A DNA stretch of 38,114 bases from a bacterium (GTDB taxonomy: Bacteria; Desulfobacterota; DSWW01). Position numbers and translations under genes: made by a program. Shown in pieces: positions 23,597-30,286 of this stretch. Location: positions 1-38,114 of the forward strand of contig JANQFG010000092.1 of NCBI GenBank assembly GCA_028277985.1. The letters run 5' to 3'. The notes beneath the pieces were generated by a model. That model did not search any database. It was not told where the DNA came from and saw only the letters and a list, made by a program, of their open reading frames with translations. Each line of letters starts with the position of its first letter. Position 1 is the stretch's first letter.

Positions 23597-24166
23597 GTGA
23601 CTGGAAAAGGGAAAGGGCCTGACGGCCCGCTGCGCATTCTCCTGGCCGGAGAGCGAAGATCGGGCAAAACGACCTGCTGTATGACCGCCGCCCGGAAGCT
23701 GCGCGACAAGGGGCTCCGCCCGGCAGGCGTGGTCTGTCCCAAGCTGCTCGACCCGGCGGGCGAGGTGATCGGCATCGAAGTCCTGGACCTTCTGGAGGAT
23801 CCTCCCTCCAGGCAGGTTCTGGCCCGAACGGACCAAGAGCTGGACGGACCCAGCACCGGGGCCTATCACTTCTCCAGGAAGGGCCTGCAATTCGGCCAGG
23901 AAGCCCTGGAGGCGGGGGCAAGGCACGGGGACGTGGTCTTTGCGGACGAGCTGGGCCCTCTCGAGATGCGGGGCGAGGGCTTCTCGAACCTGATCGAACT
24001 GGCCCGAAACCCCTCAACCCCTTCCATGATCATCGTCGTCAGGATGGAGCTGGTCCCGGATGTTTGCAGGGAACTGGACCCGATCCAGGCCACCGTCATC
24101 GAGTACGAATCCTCCGACCCTGAGAACACCCCTGCCCGAATTCTGGAAATCCTCTGCGGCCCTTGA
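23597..24166 (+). CDS. THEP1-like nucleoside-triphosphatase
   Basis: A 189-residue P-loop protein resembling the NTPase_1/THEP1 family. Walker A is AGERRSGKT (about residues 17-25) and the Walker B region is DVVFADELGPLE. Family members hydrolyse NTPs in vitro and often sit beside molybdopterin or metal-transport genes, but their role is unclear. GTG 23597 is preceded by GGGAG at good spacing; longer starts lie in poorly conserved sequence. Its stop codon overlaps the -35 box of the next gene. The 201 bases upstream carry the divergent promoters shared with the crotonase gene, with no further gene seen. Confidence 0.8.
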   Translation: MTGKGKGPDGPLRILLAGERRSGKTTCCMTAARKLRDKGLRPAGVVCPKLLDPAGEVIGIEVLDLLEDPPSRQVLARTDQELDGPSTGAYHFSRKGLQFGQEALEAGARHGDVVFADELGPLEMRGEGFSNLIELARNPSTPSMIIVVRMELVPDVCRELDPIQATVIEYESSDPENTPARILEILCGP

Positions 24167-24196
24167 CACAACCGCTATACCCATGTAAACATAACG
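24163..24196 (+). promoter_or_regulatory. Promoter with ModE-box-like operator, copy 1
   Basis: TTGACA (24163-24168) is a perfect -35, with a TAAACA -10 candidate at 24186. Between and over them lies CGCTATACCC-N6-ACATAACG (24173-24196), an imperfect inverted repeat resembling the CGTTAT...ATAACG boxes bound by ModE regulators. The same arrangement recurs at 24716. The position between -35 and -10 suggests autorepression of the ModE-like gene. Confidence 0.7.
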
Positions 24197-24264
24197 CTAC
24201 AAGCCATCGGGTTGAACCTAGCTCTCGGCGAGGGCTGCCCCTCCACCGTAACCGAGCCTTCAGG

Positions 24265-24690
24265 ATGAGCGGAACAGAAAACGGCCCACAGAGGGCCATG
24301 GAAGAACCAGGCGAGGACTTGGCGCTCAGCGATGCCGGGCTACAGGCATTGGGCGAGGGCCTCGAGATCCGGGCAAAAGCCTGGATCACCTCCGGGGACG
24401 AGACCTTCCTGGCCTACGGCAGGATCGTTCTTCTGGAGAAGATCCGCGAGTCCGGCTCGATCTCCGCCGCCGCCCGGGCGATCGGAATGAGCTACCGTAG
24501 GGCCTGGTGGCACATCGAGACGATGAATCGGCTGGCAAGGAAGCCCCTGGTCGAGACGGCTGTGGGAGGAAAGGGGGGAGGGGGCGCACGGCTGACAGCC
24601 GAAGGTGAGGAGGCAATACGCCTGTACCGGGCCCTGGATGGAAGGGCCAAGGCCTTCGAGGACCAGGCGAAGAGAGAGCTAAGCGGCTGA
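24265..24690 (+). CDS. ModE-type winged-HTH regulator (DNA-binding domain only)
   Basis: A 141-residue protein matching the N-terminal DNA-binding domain of ModE: ILLEKIRESGSISAAARAIGMSYRRAWWHIETMNR followed by PLVETAVGGKGGGGARLTAEGE (described in two parts, about residues 56-115). The C-terminal molybdate-binding TOBE repeats of full ModE are absent, so ligand sensing must occur another way or be indirect. It should bind the two ModE-like boxes at 24173 and 24716. The start is uncertain: ATG 24265 or ATG 24298 (with GAGGG upstream). Confidence 0.85.
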   Translation: MSGTENGPQRAMEEPGEDLALSDAGLQALGEGLEIRAKAWITSGDETFLAYGRIVLLEKIRESGSISAAARAIGMSYRRAWWHIETMNRLARKPLVETAVGGKGGGGARLTAEGEEAIRLYRALDGRAKAFEDQAKRELSG

Positions 24691-24715
24691 CGAAGAGGGA
24701 GATTTTTTTCCGCAT

Positions 24716-24739
24716 CGTTATACCCGAGCGGACATAGCC
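24716..24739 (+). promoter_or_regulatory. ModE-box-like operator, copy 2
   Basis: CGTTATACCC-N6-ACATAGCC (24716-24739) has the same sequence pattern and length as the site at 24173-24196, with 15 of the 18 half-site bases identical. It lies 26 bases before the ABC ATPase start codon, so it probably controls the transporter genes. Confidence 0.7.
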
Positions 24740-24764
24740 TCGGCAGGAACGGATTCAGCAAATC

Positions 24765-26150
24765 ATGGAACGTGCCTTTTTTCTAGATTCTTTTGAAATG
24801 CAATATCCCGACGGGAGCACTCTCGGACCGTGGAGCTTCTCCCTTGACACGGGAAGAACAGGGGCGCTCTGCGGACCATCGGGCTCGGGCAAGACGAGCC
24901 TGCTGTACGGCCTTGCCAGCCTCGATCCGGGCGGTTTCGGGCCTGCAAAGGTCTCGGGCCGCCGAGGGGTGACCGCCCCCGTGGACCTGCTTTTCGAGAA
25001 ACCCTTCCTGCAAATCCTCGGGCCCCTGGTAAAGGACGAGTTGAGTGCGGCCGAGGCAGGTTCCTGGCTCCCACCTCACGCGAGGAGGCGAGAGCGGGAA
25101 TGGCTCCTGGAGGCATTCTGCCTGGATTCGCTCTGGGACAGGCCTGTTCGGGAGCTTTCCGAAGGGGAGCGACAGAAGCTCGCCCTTGCCTGTCTGTTCC
25201 TTCGATCCCCTGCCCTGCTCCTGCTCGATCAGCCTGCCTCTTCGCTGGACCGTGGCGGACAGAAAGCCCTGAAGGCGGCCATCGAACGGATCACCCGAAG
25301 GGGCGCCGCCACCCTGATCGCGGACCCGGACTGGAAGCGATTCACCCCCAGCGAAGCGGAGAGATTTTCCCTATTCCCCAAGGCCTCCAACCTGCCCAGG
25401 GAGGTCTCTGTCGATCGTCTCTTCGAGGGCTCGGGCAGCCGGGAGAGGGGCTGCGGAGACAGGATCCTCGAATTCGAAGGGCTCGAAATCAGAAGGGGGG
25501 GACGCACCGTCCTCCGAGAAGGTTCGGGCCGGATCTCCCGGGGAGAGATCATAGCCCTGGTGGGAGACAACGGAAGCGGCAAGACCAGCCTGGTGCTGAC
25601 GATCGCGGGGCTGCTCAAGCCGGCCAACGGACGACTCACCAAGTCCTCTTCGGGCGTACGGCGCTTCAGGCGGCCCCGTCCTGCCTTGATGCTTCAGGAA
25701 TCGCTCTGGCACCTGAGCGGAAAACCCGTGAAGAGAGAACTTGCGTGGGCCGGCCGAGGTGCACGCCGGCAGGGGGGCATTCAGCCCGCGGCCCTCTCCT
25801 CCTTGCTCGATCTGGAGGGCCTGCTCGAAACGCCCGGGCTTCTGCTCAGCCGTGGCGAAATGCAGCGCGTCACCCTAGCCATGGCCCTGGTACGGAACGC
25901 ACCCCTCGTTTGCCTGGACGAGCCGCTACGATTTCTCTGGGACCAGGAGAGAAGGACGATCGGAAGGATATTTCAGGCCGTAAGAGACTGGGGGCTCTCC
26001 CTGTTGATTGCGAGCCCGGTGGAAGAAGTGCTGCCGTGGGCCGACCAGGTCTGGCGCCTCACAAGAGGAAGGATGGAGATTTGCAGGACCACTTACGCAT
26101 CCGACAACTCAGCTACGCAGTCGTCTTCGGGACCCTCTGGGGCACCGTAG
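24765..26150 (+). CDS. Fused double-ATPase ECF transporter protein
   Basis: A 461-residue protein with two ABC ATPase domains in tandem, as in fused ECF A-components. NBD1: Walker A GPSGSGKTS (37-45), signature LSEGE (131-135), Walker B LLLLD (151-155) followed by Gln156 where the catalytic glutamate is expected. NBD2: Walker A GDNGSGKTS (267-275), signature LSRGE (361-365), Walker B with Glu386. The switch (H-loop) histidine appears to be proline in both domains (Pro188, Pro418). It would energise uptake by the S and T components encoded next. Its 3' end overlaps the S-component gene by 70 bases. Confidence 0.85.
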   Translation: MERAFFLDSFEMQYPDGSTLGPWSFSLDTGRTGALCGPSGSGKTSLLYGLASLDPGGFGPAKVSGRRGVTAPVDLLFEKPFLQILGPLVKDELSAAEAGSWLPPHARRREREWLLEAFCLDSLWDRPVRELSEGERQKLALACLFLRSPALLLLDQPASSLDRGGQKALKAAIERITRRGAATLIADPDWKRFTPSEAERFSLFPKASNLPREVSVDRLFEGSGSRERGCGDRILEFEGLEIRRGGRTVLREGSGRISRGEIIALVGDNGSGKTSLVLTIAGLLKPANGRLTKSSSGVRRFRRPRPALMLQESLWHLSGKPVKRELAWAGRGARRQGGIQPAALSSLLDLEGLLETPGLLLSRGEMQRVTLAMALVRNAPLVCLDEPLRFLWDQERRTIGRIFQAVRDWGLSLLIASPVEEVLPWADQVWRLTRGRMEICRTTYASDNSATQSSSGPSGAP

Positions 26151-26737
26151 AGATGACCGCGGGGGGCCTTCTTCACGCCCTCCACGTACCCTTCTCGGGC
26201 ATCCTGCTGGCCGCCGCCGGAGCGGCGATCCTGGCTTTTCAGCGCTCCCTGTGCCCGGTGCCGGGCATCACACTCACCACCGGATGCCTGGCCGCCGGCA
26301 TCAAGATCTTCTCCATGGGAGGGGTCTACCTGAATCCTCTCCTGGCTGTGCTGATGGAAGCGCTGCTAGCGGAGGGCGTCTTCTGCTTGTTCGGATCAAG
26401 CTTTCTCGCGGCAGGGTTGGCCGGGTTCCTGATGGGGCTATGGAGCTTCGTACAGGGACTTCTGACCCTCATGCTTCTCTACGGAGTGCACTGGATCGAG
26501 GCATCCACGTCCGCCTTGGCACGTCATGTGCCTTCCTGGCCTGTATCTCCGACGGGGATTCTCCTGCTGGCGGTGCTCCTGCTTGTGAGCGTGCCTGCCT
26601 CCGGAGGCATGTTGGGGGCCTGGTCATCGAGAAGATTCCGGGTCGCTGTGGCCGGCAGGCCCTCCGGTTGGGCAATGAAGAGGCGAGGAGTAGGGGAATG
26701 GTACCCAAGGCAAAGGCCGGTCGACCCGCACGAGTGA
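26081..26737 (+). CDS. Putative ECF transporter S component
   Basis: A 218-residue membrane protein with about five to six hydrophobic segments, starting near LSYAVVFGTLWGTVEMTAGGLLHA and including a G-rich ITLTTGCLAAGIKIFSMGG loop. Position, size and neighbours (A before, T after) suggest the substrate-binding S subunit, although the family is not one of the well-known vitamin carriers. TTG 26081 is chosen because AGGAAGGA lies seven to eight bases upstream; the first ATG (26153) would remove the first helix. It overlaps the preceding ATPase gene and the next gene by 40 bases. Confidence 0.65.
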   Translation: MQDHLRIRQLSYAVVFGTLWGTVEMTAGGLLHALHVPFSGILLAAAGAAILAFQRSLCPVPGITLTTGCLAAGIKIFSMGGVYLNPLLAVLMEALLAEGVFCLFGSSFLAAGLAGFLMGLWSFVQGLLTLMLLYGVHWIEASTSALARHVPSWPVSPTGILLLAVLLLVSVPASGGMLGAWSSRRFRVAVAGRPSGWAMKRRGVGEWYPRQRPVDPHE

Positions 26738-27330
26738 CGAATGTGCTCTGGATGTTGTGTCTGGGGATGGGAGCCATCCTGCTCCTGGCGGGCAGAGACA
26801 TCTGGGTCCCGGCCGCCGGGTTCGTCTTGACCGGCACGGCTTTCTTCTTGCGGCTGAGCGAGGCTCGAAGAATCCGATCCCTGCTGAAGTGGATGATTCC
26901 CGTTCTGGTCTTTCTGGCCGCATACGCGTTCATTCTCCACATTGCCGGGCCGGCATCCGCAACGTCATCCGGTTCCGAGCACGTGCTGGGGAGAGTGGCA
27001 TACCTCTTCTTCCGCTCCGTGGGTTTGCTCTTCGTCGTGTTCTCCCTGGAGGAAGCACTCCGTCCGCTGGCGGTCCGGGCAAGAGCCGGGGGATTGCGCG
27101 GCGGCAGGATGGCCCTCATGCTGGGCTTGTCTTATCAGCTGGTTCCGGTCTTCATGCAGTCTCTCGAGGGTGTGGCCCTTTCCCAGAGAGTCTCCTCCAG
27201 GTTCTGGTGGGCCAGGCCTTCCGGGTTGCTCCGGGCCTGCTCCTCCCTGTTCCTTCTCTCCCACAGGCTCTCCGAAGAAATGGCACTTGCCCTCTCCCTT
27301 CGGCTCCGCCAGAAAGATCTCGAACAATGA
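26698..27330 (+). CDS. ECF transporter T component (EcfT/CbiQ-like)
   Basis: A 210-residue membrane protein with roughly four N-terminal hydrophobic segments and a cytoplasmic C-terminal part (GRVAYLFFRSVGLLFVVFSLEEALRPLA, then a helix-rich tail with SSRFWWARPSGLL). This layout is that of the energy-coupling transmembrane subunit linking the ATPases to the S component. The ATG 26698 is preceded by a GGAG-rich leader. The ATGA overlap with the next gene implies translational coupling. Confidence 0.75.
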   Translation: MVPKAKAGRPARVTNVLWMLCLGMGAILLLAGRDIWVPAAGFVLTGTAFFLRLSEARRIRSLLKWMIPVLVFLAAYAFILHIAGPASATSSGSEHVLGRVAYLFFRSVGLLFVVFSLEEALRPLAVRARAGGLRGGRMALMLGLSYQLVPVFMQSLEGVALSQRVSSRFWWARPSGLLRACSSLFLLSHRLSEEMALALSLRLRQKDLEQ

Positions 27331-27767
27331 CAAGAAAGTGGCTGTGCTCGCTCCTCGCGCTGGTCTGCCTGGGTTGCGGCCTCGAGCAGGATGTTTCCCT
27401 GGATGCACCGGAGGCGGCGCCTCCGGAGGGCCCCAGTGTCAGCGTGTCCTGGGACGGGATAGAGGCAGAAGTGTTTCTGGACGACCTCGACAAGGTTCTG
27501 GTCGAAGAGGCGCTTGTCTGCCTTCTCTGGGATGTTTTGGTGGCGGCCGGACTCGAGGAAGAAGAGATTCGCTCGATGCGCTTCGACTTCGAAAGCGCGG
27601 ACGGGTTCCGGCCTTCCCGGAAAGGGTGTGACCCCCTGGAAGATGAGTCCCTGATGCTCGGCTATCTCGATCCAGAAGACATGAACCTCATCTGGGACTC
27701 CTCGCTGGGGCTTCCGGGGTGCTACCGGGTAACGCAGGTGGCTCGGATCCTCGGCGAGTCTGCCTGA
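27327..27767 (+). CDS. Small lipoprotein of the ECF/TonB locus
   Basis: A 146-residue lipoprotein with lipobox CLGC (Cys17). The mature part contains VSVSWDGIEAEVFLDDLDKVL near residue 40, MRFDFESADGFRPS, DLNLIWDSSLGLPGCYRV-type segments and a C-terminal QVARIL, reminiscent of the beta-rich fold of sulfite-oxidase-like domains but without a molybdopterin-binding cysteine I can identify. It may capture the ligand in the periplasm or link the receptor to the inner-membrane transporter. It overlaps the T-component gene by ATGA. The family assignment is tentative. Confidence 0.65.
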   Translation: MTRKWLCSLLALVCLGCGLEQDVSLDAPEAAPPEGPSVSVSWDGIEAEVFLDDLDKVLVEEALVCLLWDVLVAAGLEEEEIRSMRFDFESADGFRPSRKGCDPLEDESLMLGYLDPEDMNLIWDSSLGLPGCYRVTQVARILGESA

Positions 27768-27806
27768 TGGTGTGTCGGAAAAATGCAGCTATCTGAGAAG
27801 GACGAC

Positions 27807-29888
27807 ATGACACCCTATCCTCATCCTCGAAAACCCGGAAAGATTAGGGCAACCTTCCTCCTGGTGCTTGCCCTGATGCTCCCGGTGTTGCTGTTTCTAA
27901 GTCCCCTTGCGGCCGTTGCCGCGGAAGAGGCCCGGCCGGCCGAGGGCGGGACGAACGGACGGGAAGGTTCCGATCCGGACGAACCGTGGGTCGCAACCGC
28001 ATCGGTCACCCTGGACGACATCGTGGTTCAAGCCGAAAGAGGAGGCCCCCCTGAAACCGACACCTCACTGACCCGGGTCGACCGCAAAGACGTGACCGCC
28101 CCCCTCAGCAAGAGTGTCGTCAAGGCACTGGAAAGAGACCCGAGCATCTTCCGGTTCAGGAACGGCAGGGGCGACCAATCGATCATCATGCGGGGATTCG
28201 ACCAGCGTCAACTCCTGGTGCTCATGGACGGCGTTCCCCTTTACAACGCCTACGATCGCGTGCTCGATCTGGGCAAGCTCCCCATGGGACCCATGGACCA
28301 CATCACCCTGGTAAAAGGGGCCGGTTCGATCGCATACGGCCCGAACGGGCTTGGCGGGGCGATCAACATCACGACGAGGAGACCGGGAGAGGGCCCGCTC
28401 TTCGAGGGGGAGTTCGCCTCATCGCCCGAAGACGACGGCTATCGATTTCGCCTGGGCAGCGATGCAAGGATCAACTCCTTTGCCTACCATCTGGACTTCG
28501 GGGGGGTGTTCGAAGACGGCTATCATCTATCCGACCGCTTCGACCCGACGCCGAACGAGGACGGCGGCAGGAGGGAGAACAGCGACTCGGAAAACTACCA
28601 CGTTTCGGGGAAGATGGCATGGGATCTGTCCCCCTCCCATCGACTCCAGGCGGGCGGCTTCTTTCTGAAGGGCGACTGGGGCGTGCCACCGAATGTGTTC
28701 GCCGCGAATCCGCGATACTGGAGATGGAATCTGTGGGAGGACATAAACGGTCACATCGGTCACGCGGGACGATACGGCGCCTTCACCATGGAAGAAACGC
28801 TCTACGTGAATCTGAACAACACCGAGCTCGACAGCTTCGATGACGACTCGTACAGCTCGCAGAATGCCCGGAGGGCCTTTCACTCCAGACACGAGGACGC
28901 AACCTTTGGTGCTACCCTCAGGCCGGCATACGCGATGGATCGCTTTCCACTGATCGGCTGCAAAGCCGTTGCCCGCGCCTGGGTCGGGGCACGCTACGAC
29001 CGCCATGAAGAAAGGCCGGCCGCGGATGAGCCCGAGACGACCTTTTCGGTCTACACCCTGACCGTTGCTCCTGAGATCGAGCTGGAGCCTTGGGACAAGA
29101 TCGCCTTTATCGCCGGTCTGCAGGCCGATCTGGAAATCCCGGAGAAGATCGAAGGGTTCGACCCGGACGACACCTCCCATGTGGGCCCTCTCTTCCAGAT
29201 CTTCTTCAGGCCGGAGGAGGCCCTGTTCCTCAAGTTTCAGGCAACCCGCAGGGCCCGCTTCCCAACGCTCAAAGAGCGCTACAGCAGCACCCTCGGGGGC
29301 AGAACCCCGAACCCGAATCTTCGGCCCGAGAAGGCATGGAACTTCGGGCTGGATGCCGGGTATCGCAGAGGGCCGGTCCGAATCACTGCCGGTGCCTTCT
29401 ACTCGGACGTGACCGATCTCATCGAGCAGGCCGTGCAACCCGGCGGCGAGGAGCAGATCCAGAACGTAGGAGGCGTACAGTACCTCGGCACAGAGGCCCT
29501 GCTGGAGTGGACACTTAGATGGGGATTCCTGCTGCGCGCAGACTACGCCTTTCTCCATTTTGAACGTGACGGCGACGAGGGCCGCCTCCAGTACCGGCCC
29601 GCTCACAAGGGAACCGTGGGCCTCGCTTACGCATGGAAGGAGCTGGTGGACGCGTCCACCATGGTCCGCGCCGTGAGCGGCCAGGATTTCCAGGACCCGG
29701 ATACGGGTCGCTGGGGCCGCCTGGGCGCCTATGCGGTGTGGGACGCACATCTCCGGGTCCGTCCCATCCCGAATCTGGACGTCTGGATGAACGTGGAGAA
29801 TCTGCTCGACGCGGATTACCAGAACGCCTATGGCTTCCCTGAGCCGGGAAGGACCTTCTGGATCGGTCTACGCGGCCACCTCGGCTAA
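27807..29888 (+). CDS. TonB-dependent outer-membrane receptor
   Basis: A 693-residue receptor with signal peptide (ending AAVAA), a TonB-box-like LDDIVVQA, a plug domain (SIIMRGFDQRQLLVLMDGVPLYN, GAGSIAYGPNGLGGAINI) and a barrel ending in FWIGLRGHLG, the aromatic C-terminus needed for assembly. Conserved LRPEKAWNFGLDAGYR and NVENLLDADYQN segments confirm the family. It would import a large or scarce ligand across the outer membrane for the ECF transporter encoded just upstream. ATG 27807 follows AAGGA; ATG 27783 is an alternative start. Confidence 0.9.
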   Translation: MTPYPHPRKPGKIRATFLLVLALMLPVLLFLSPLAAVAAEEARPAEGGTNGREGSDPDEPWVATASVTLDDIVVQAERGGPPETDTSLTRVDRKDVTAPLSKSVVKALERDPSIFRFRNGRGDQSIIMRGFDQRQLLVLMDGVPLYNAYDRVLDLGKLPMGPMDHITLVKGAGSIAYGPNGLGGAINITTRRPGEGPLFEGEFASSPEDDGYRFRLGSDARINSFAYHLDFGGVFEDGYHLSDRFDPTPNEDGGRRENSDSENYHVSGKMAWDLSPSHRLQAGGFFLKGDWGVPPNVFAANPRYWRWNLWEDINGHIGHAGRYGAFTMEETLYVNLNNTELDSFDDDSYSSQNARRAFHSRHEDATFGATLRPAYAMDRFPLIGCKAVARAWVGARYDRHEERPAADEPETTFSVYTLTVAPEIELEPWDKIAFIAGLQADLEIPEKIEGFDPDDTSHVGPLFQIFFRPEEALFLKFQATRRARFPTLKERYSSTLGGRTPNPNLRPEKAWNFGLDAGYRRGPVRITAGAFYSDVTDLIEQAVQPGGEEQIQNVGGVQYLGTEALLEWTLRWGFLLRADYAFLHFERDGDEGRLQYRPAHKGTVGLAYAWKELVDASTMVRAVSGQDFQDPDTGRWGRLGAYAVWDAHLRVRPIPNLDVWMNVENLLDADYQNAYGFPEPGRTFWIGLRGHLG

Positions 29889-30058
29889 TGTCCTGTCCCG
29901 GAAATACGGGTCCCCGGGTATGCCCCATCAACGGCGAGGCGTAATTGGGGACAGCCACCGATTTCCCCAGCCCGAATCGACGGTTGGCGCAGCTAGGAAA
30001 TCGGTGGCTGTCCCCAATTACGAGGCAATCTGTGCAACGCTGTTTCTGGGACAGGACA
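29889..30058. repeat. Nested inverted-repeat element
   Basis: A perfect 27 bp inverted repeat (29940-29966 with 29996-30022), beginning CGTAATTGGGGACAGCC, is enclosed by a second, outer pair: TGTCCTGTCCC-GAAA (29889-29904) with TTTC-GGGACAGGACA (30043-30058). Repeats with TAATTGGGGACAG ends are widespread in some Gram-negative genomes and are thought to be REP-type sequences mobilised by Y1/RAYT transposases; no transposase is present here. It starts right after the TonB receptor and may also act as a transcription stop. Confidence 0.8.
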
Positions 30059-30132
30059 CTAGCCAGCATATTGCATGAGACTTCGTAGCAAGAGGAGATG
30101 CAGTACGAGGCTTCGTGCATCATGCTGGCTAG
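30059..30132. repeat. Second hairpin of the compound repeat
   Basis: CTAGCCAGCAT (30059-30069) is the exact inverse complement of ATGCTGGCTAG (30122-30132). The inner arms GCATGA..CTTCGTA (from 30073) and TACGA..CTTCGTGC (to 30118) also pair imperfectly. It directly abuts the preceding repeat, so the two form one compound element. Confidence 0.7.
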
Positions 30133-30196
30133 CCATCAACCCACCGCAGAGAAAGCCTTTCCCCTCCCCTCATGGGAATTTGCACTTGTGTCGATG

Positions 30197-30247
30197 GGAC
30201 AGATGTAATACATAAGAAAATACATAAGAATCGAGGAACATCTGTCC
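30197..30247. promoter_or_regulatory. Leader structure before the 595-residue gene
   Basis: GGACAGATGT (30197-30206) pairs perfectly with ACATCTGTCC (30238-30247). Inside the loop the 11-mer ATACATAAGAA occurs twice, at 30208-30218 and 30220-30230. It could be an operator array or an RNA switch for the gene starting at 30287. Confidence 0.5.
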
Positions 30248-30286
30248 TGCAGGAATCGCATATACATTCTAGAGGAGGGGGGGAGT

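Noticed and set aside
24691..24716. Intrinsic terminator after the ModE-type gene from the T-run at 24702-24709
   Set aside because: The T-run has no preceding GC-rich hairpin, only a long weak GCGG/CCGC pairing.
28527..29750. Minus-strand ORF of 407 codons across the TonB receptor
   Set aside because: Antisense shadow of a receptor with intact plug and barrel motifs; no independent features.
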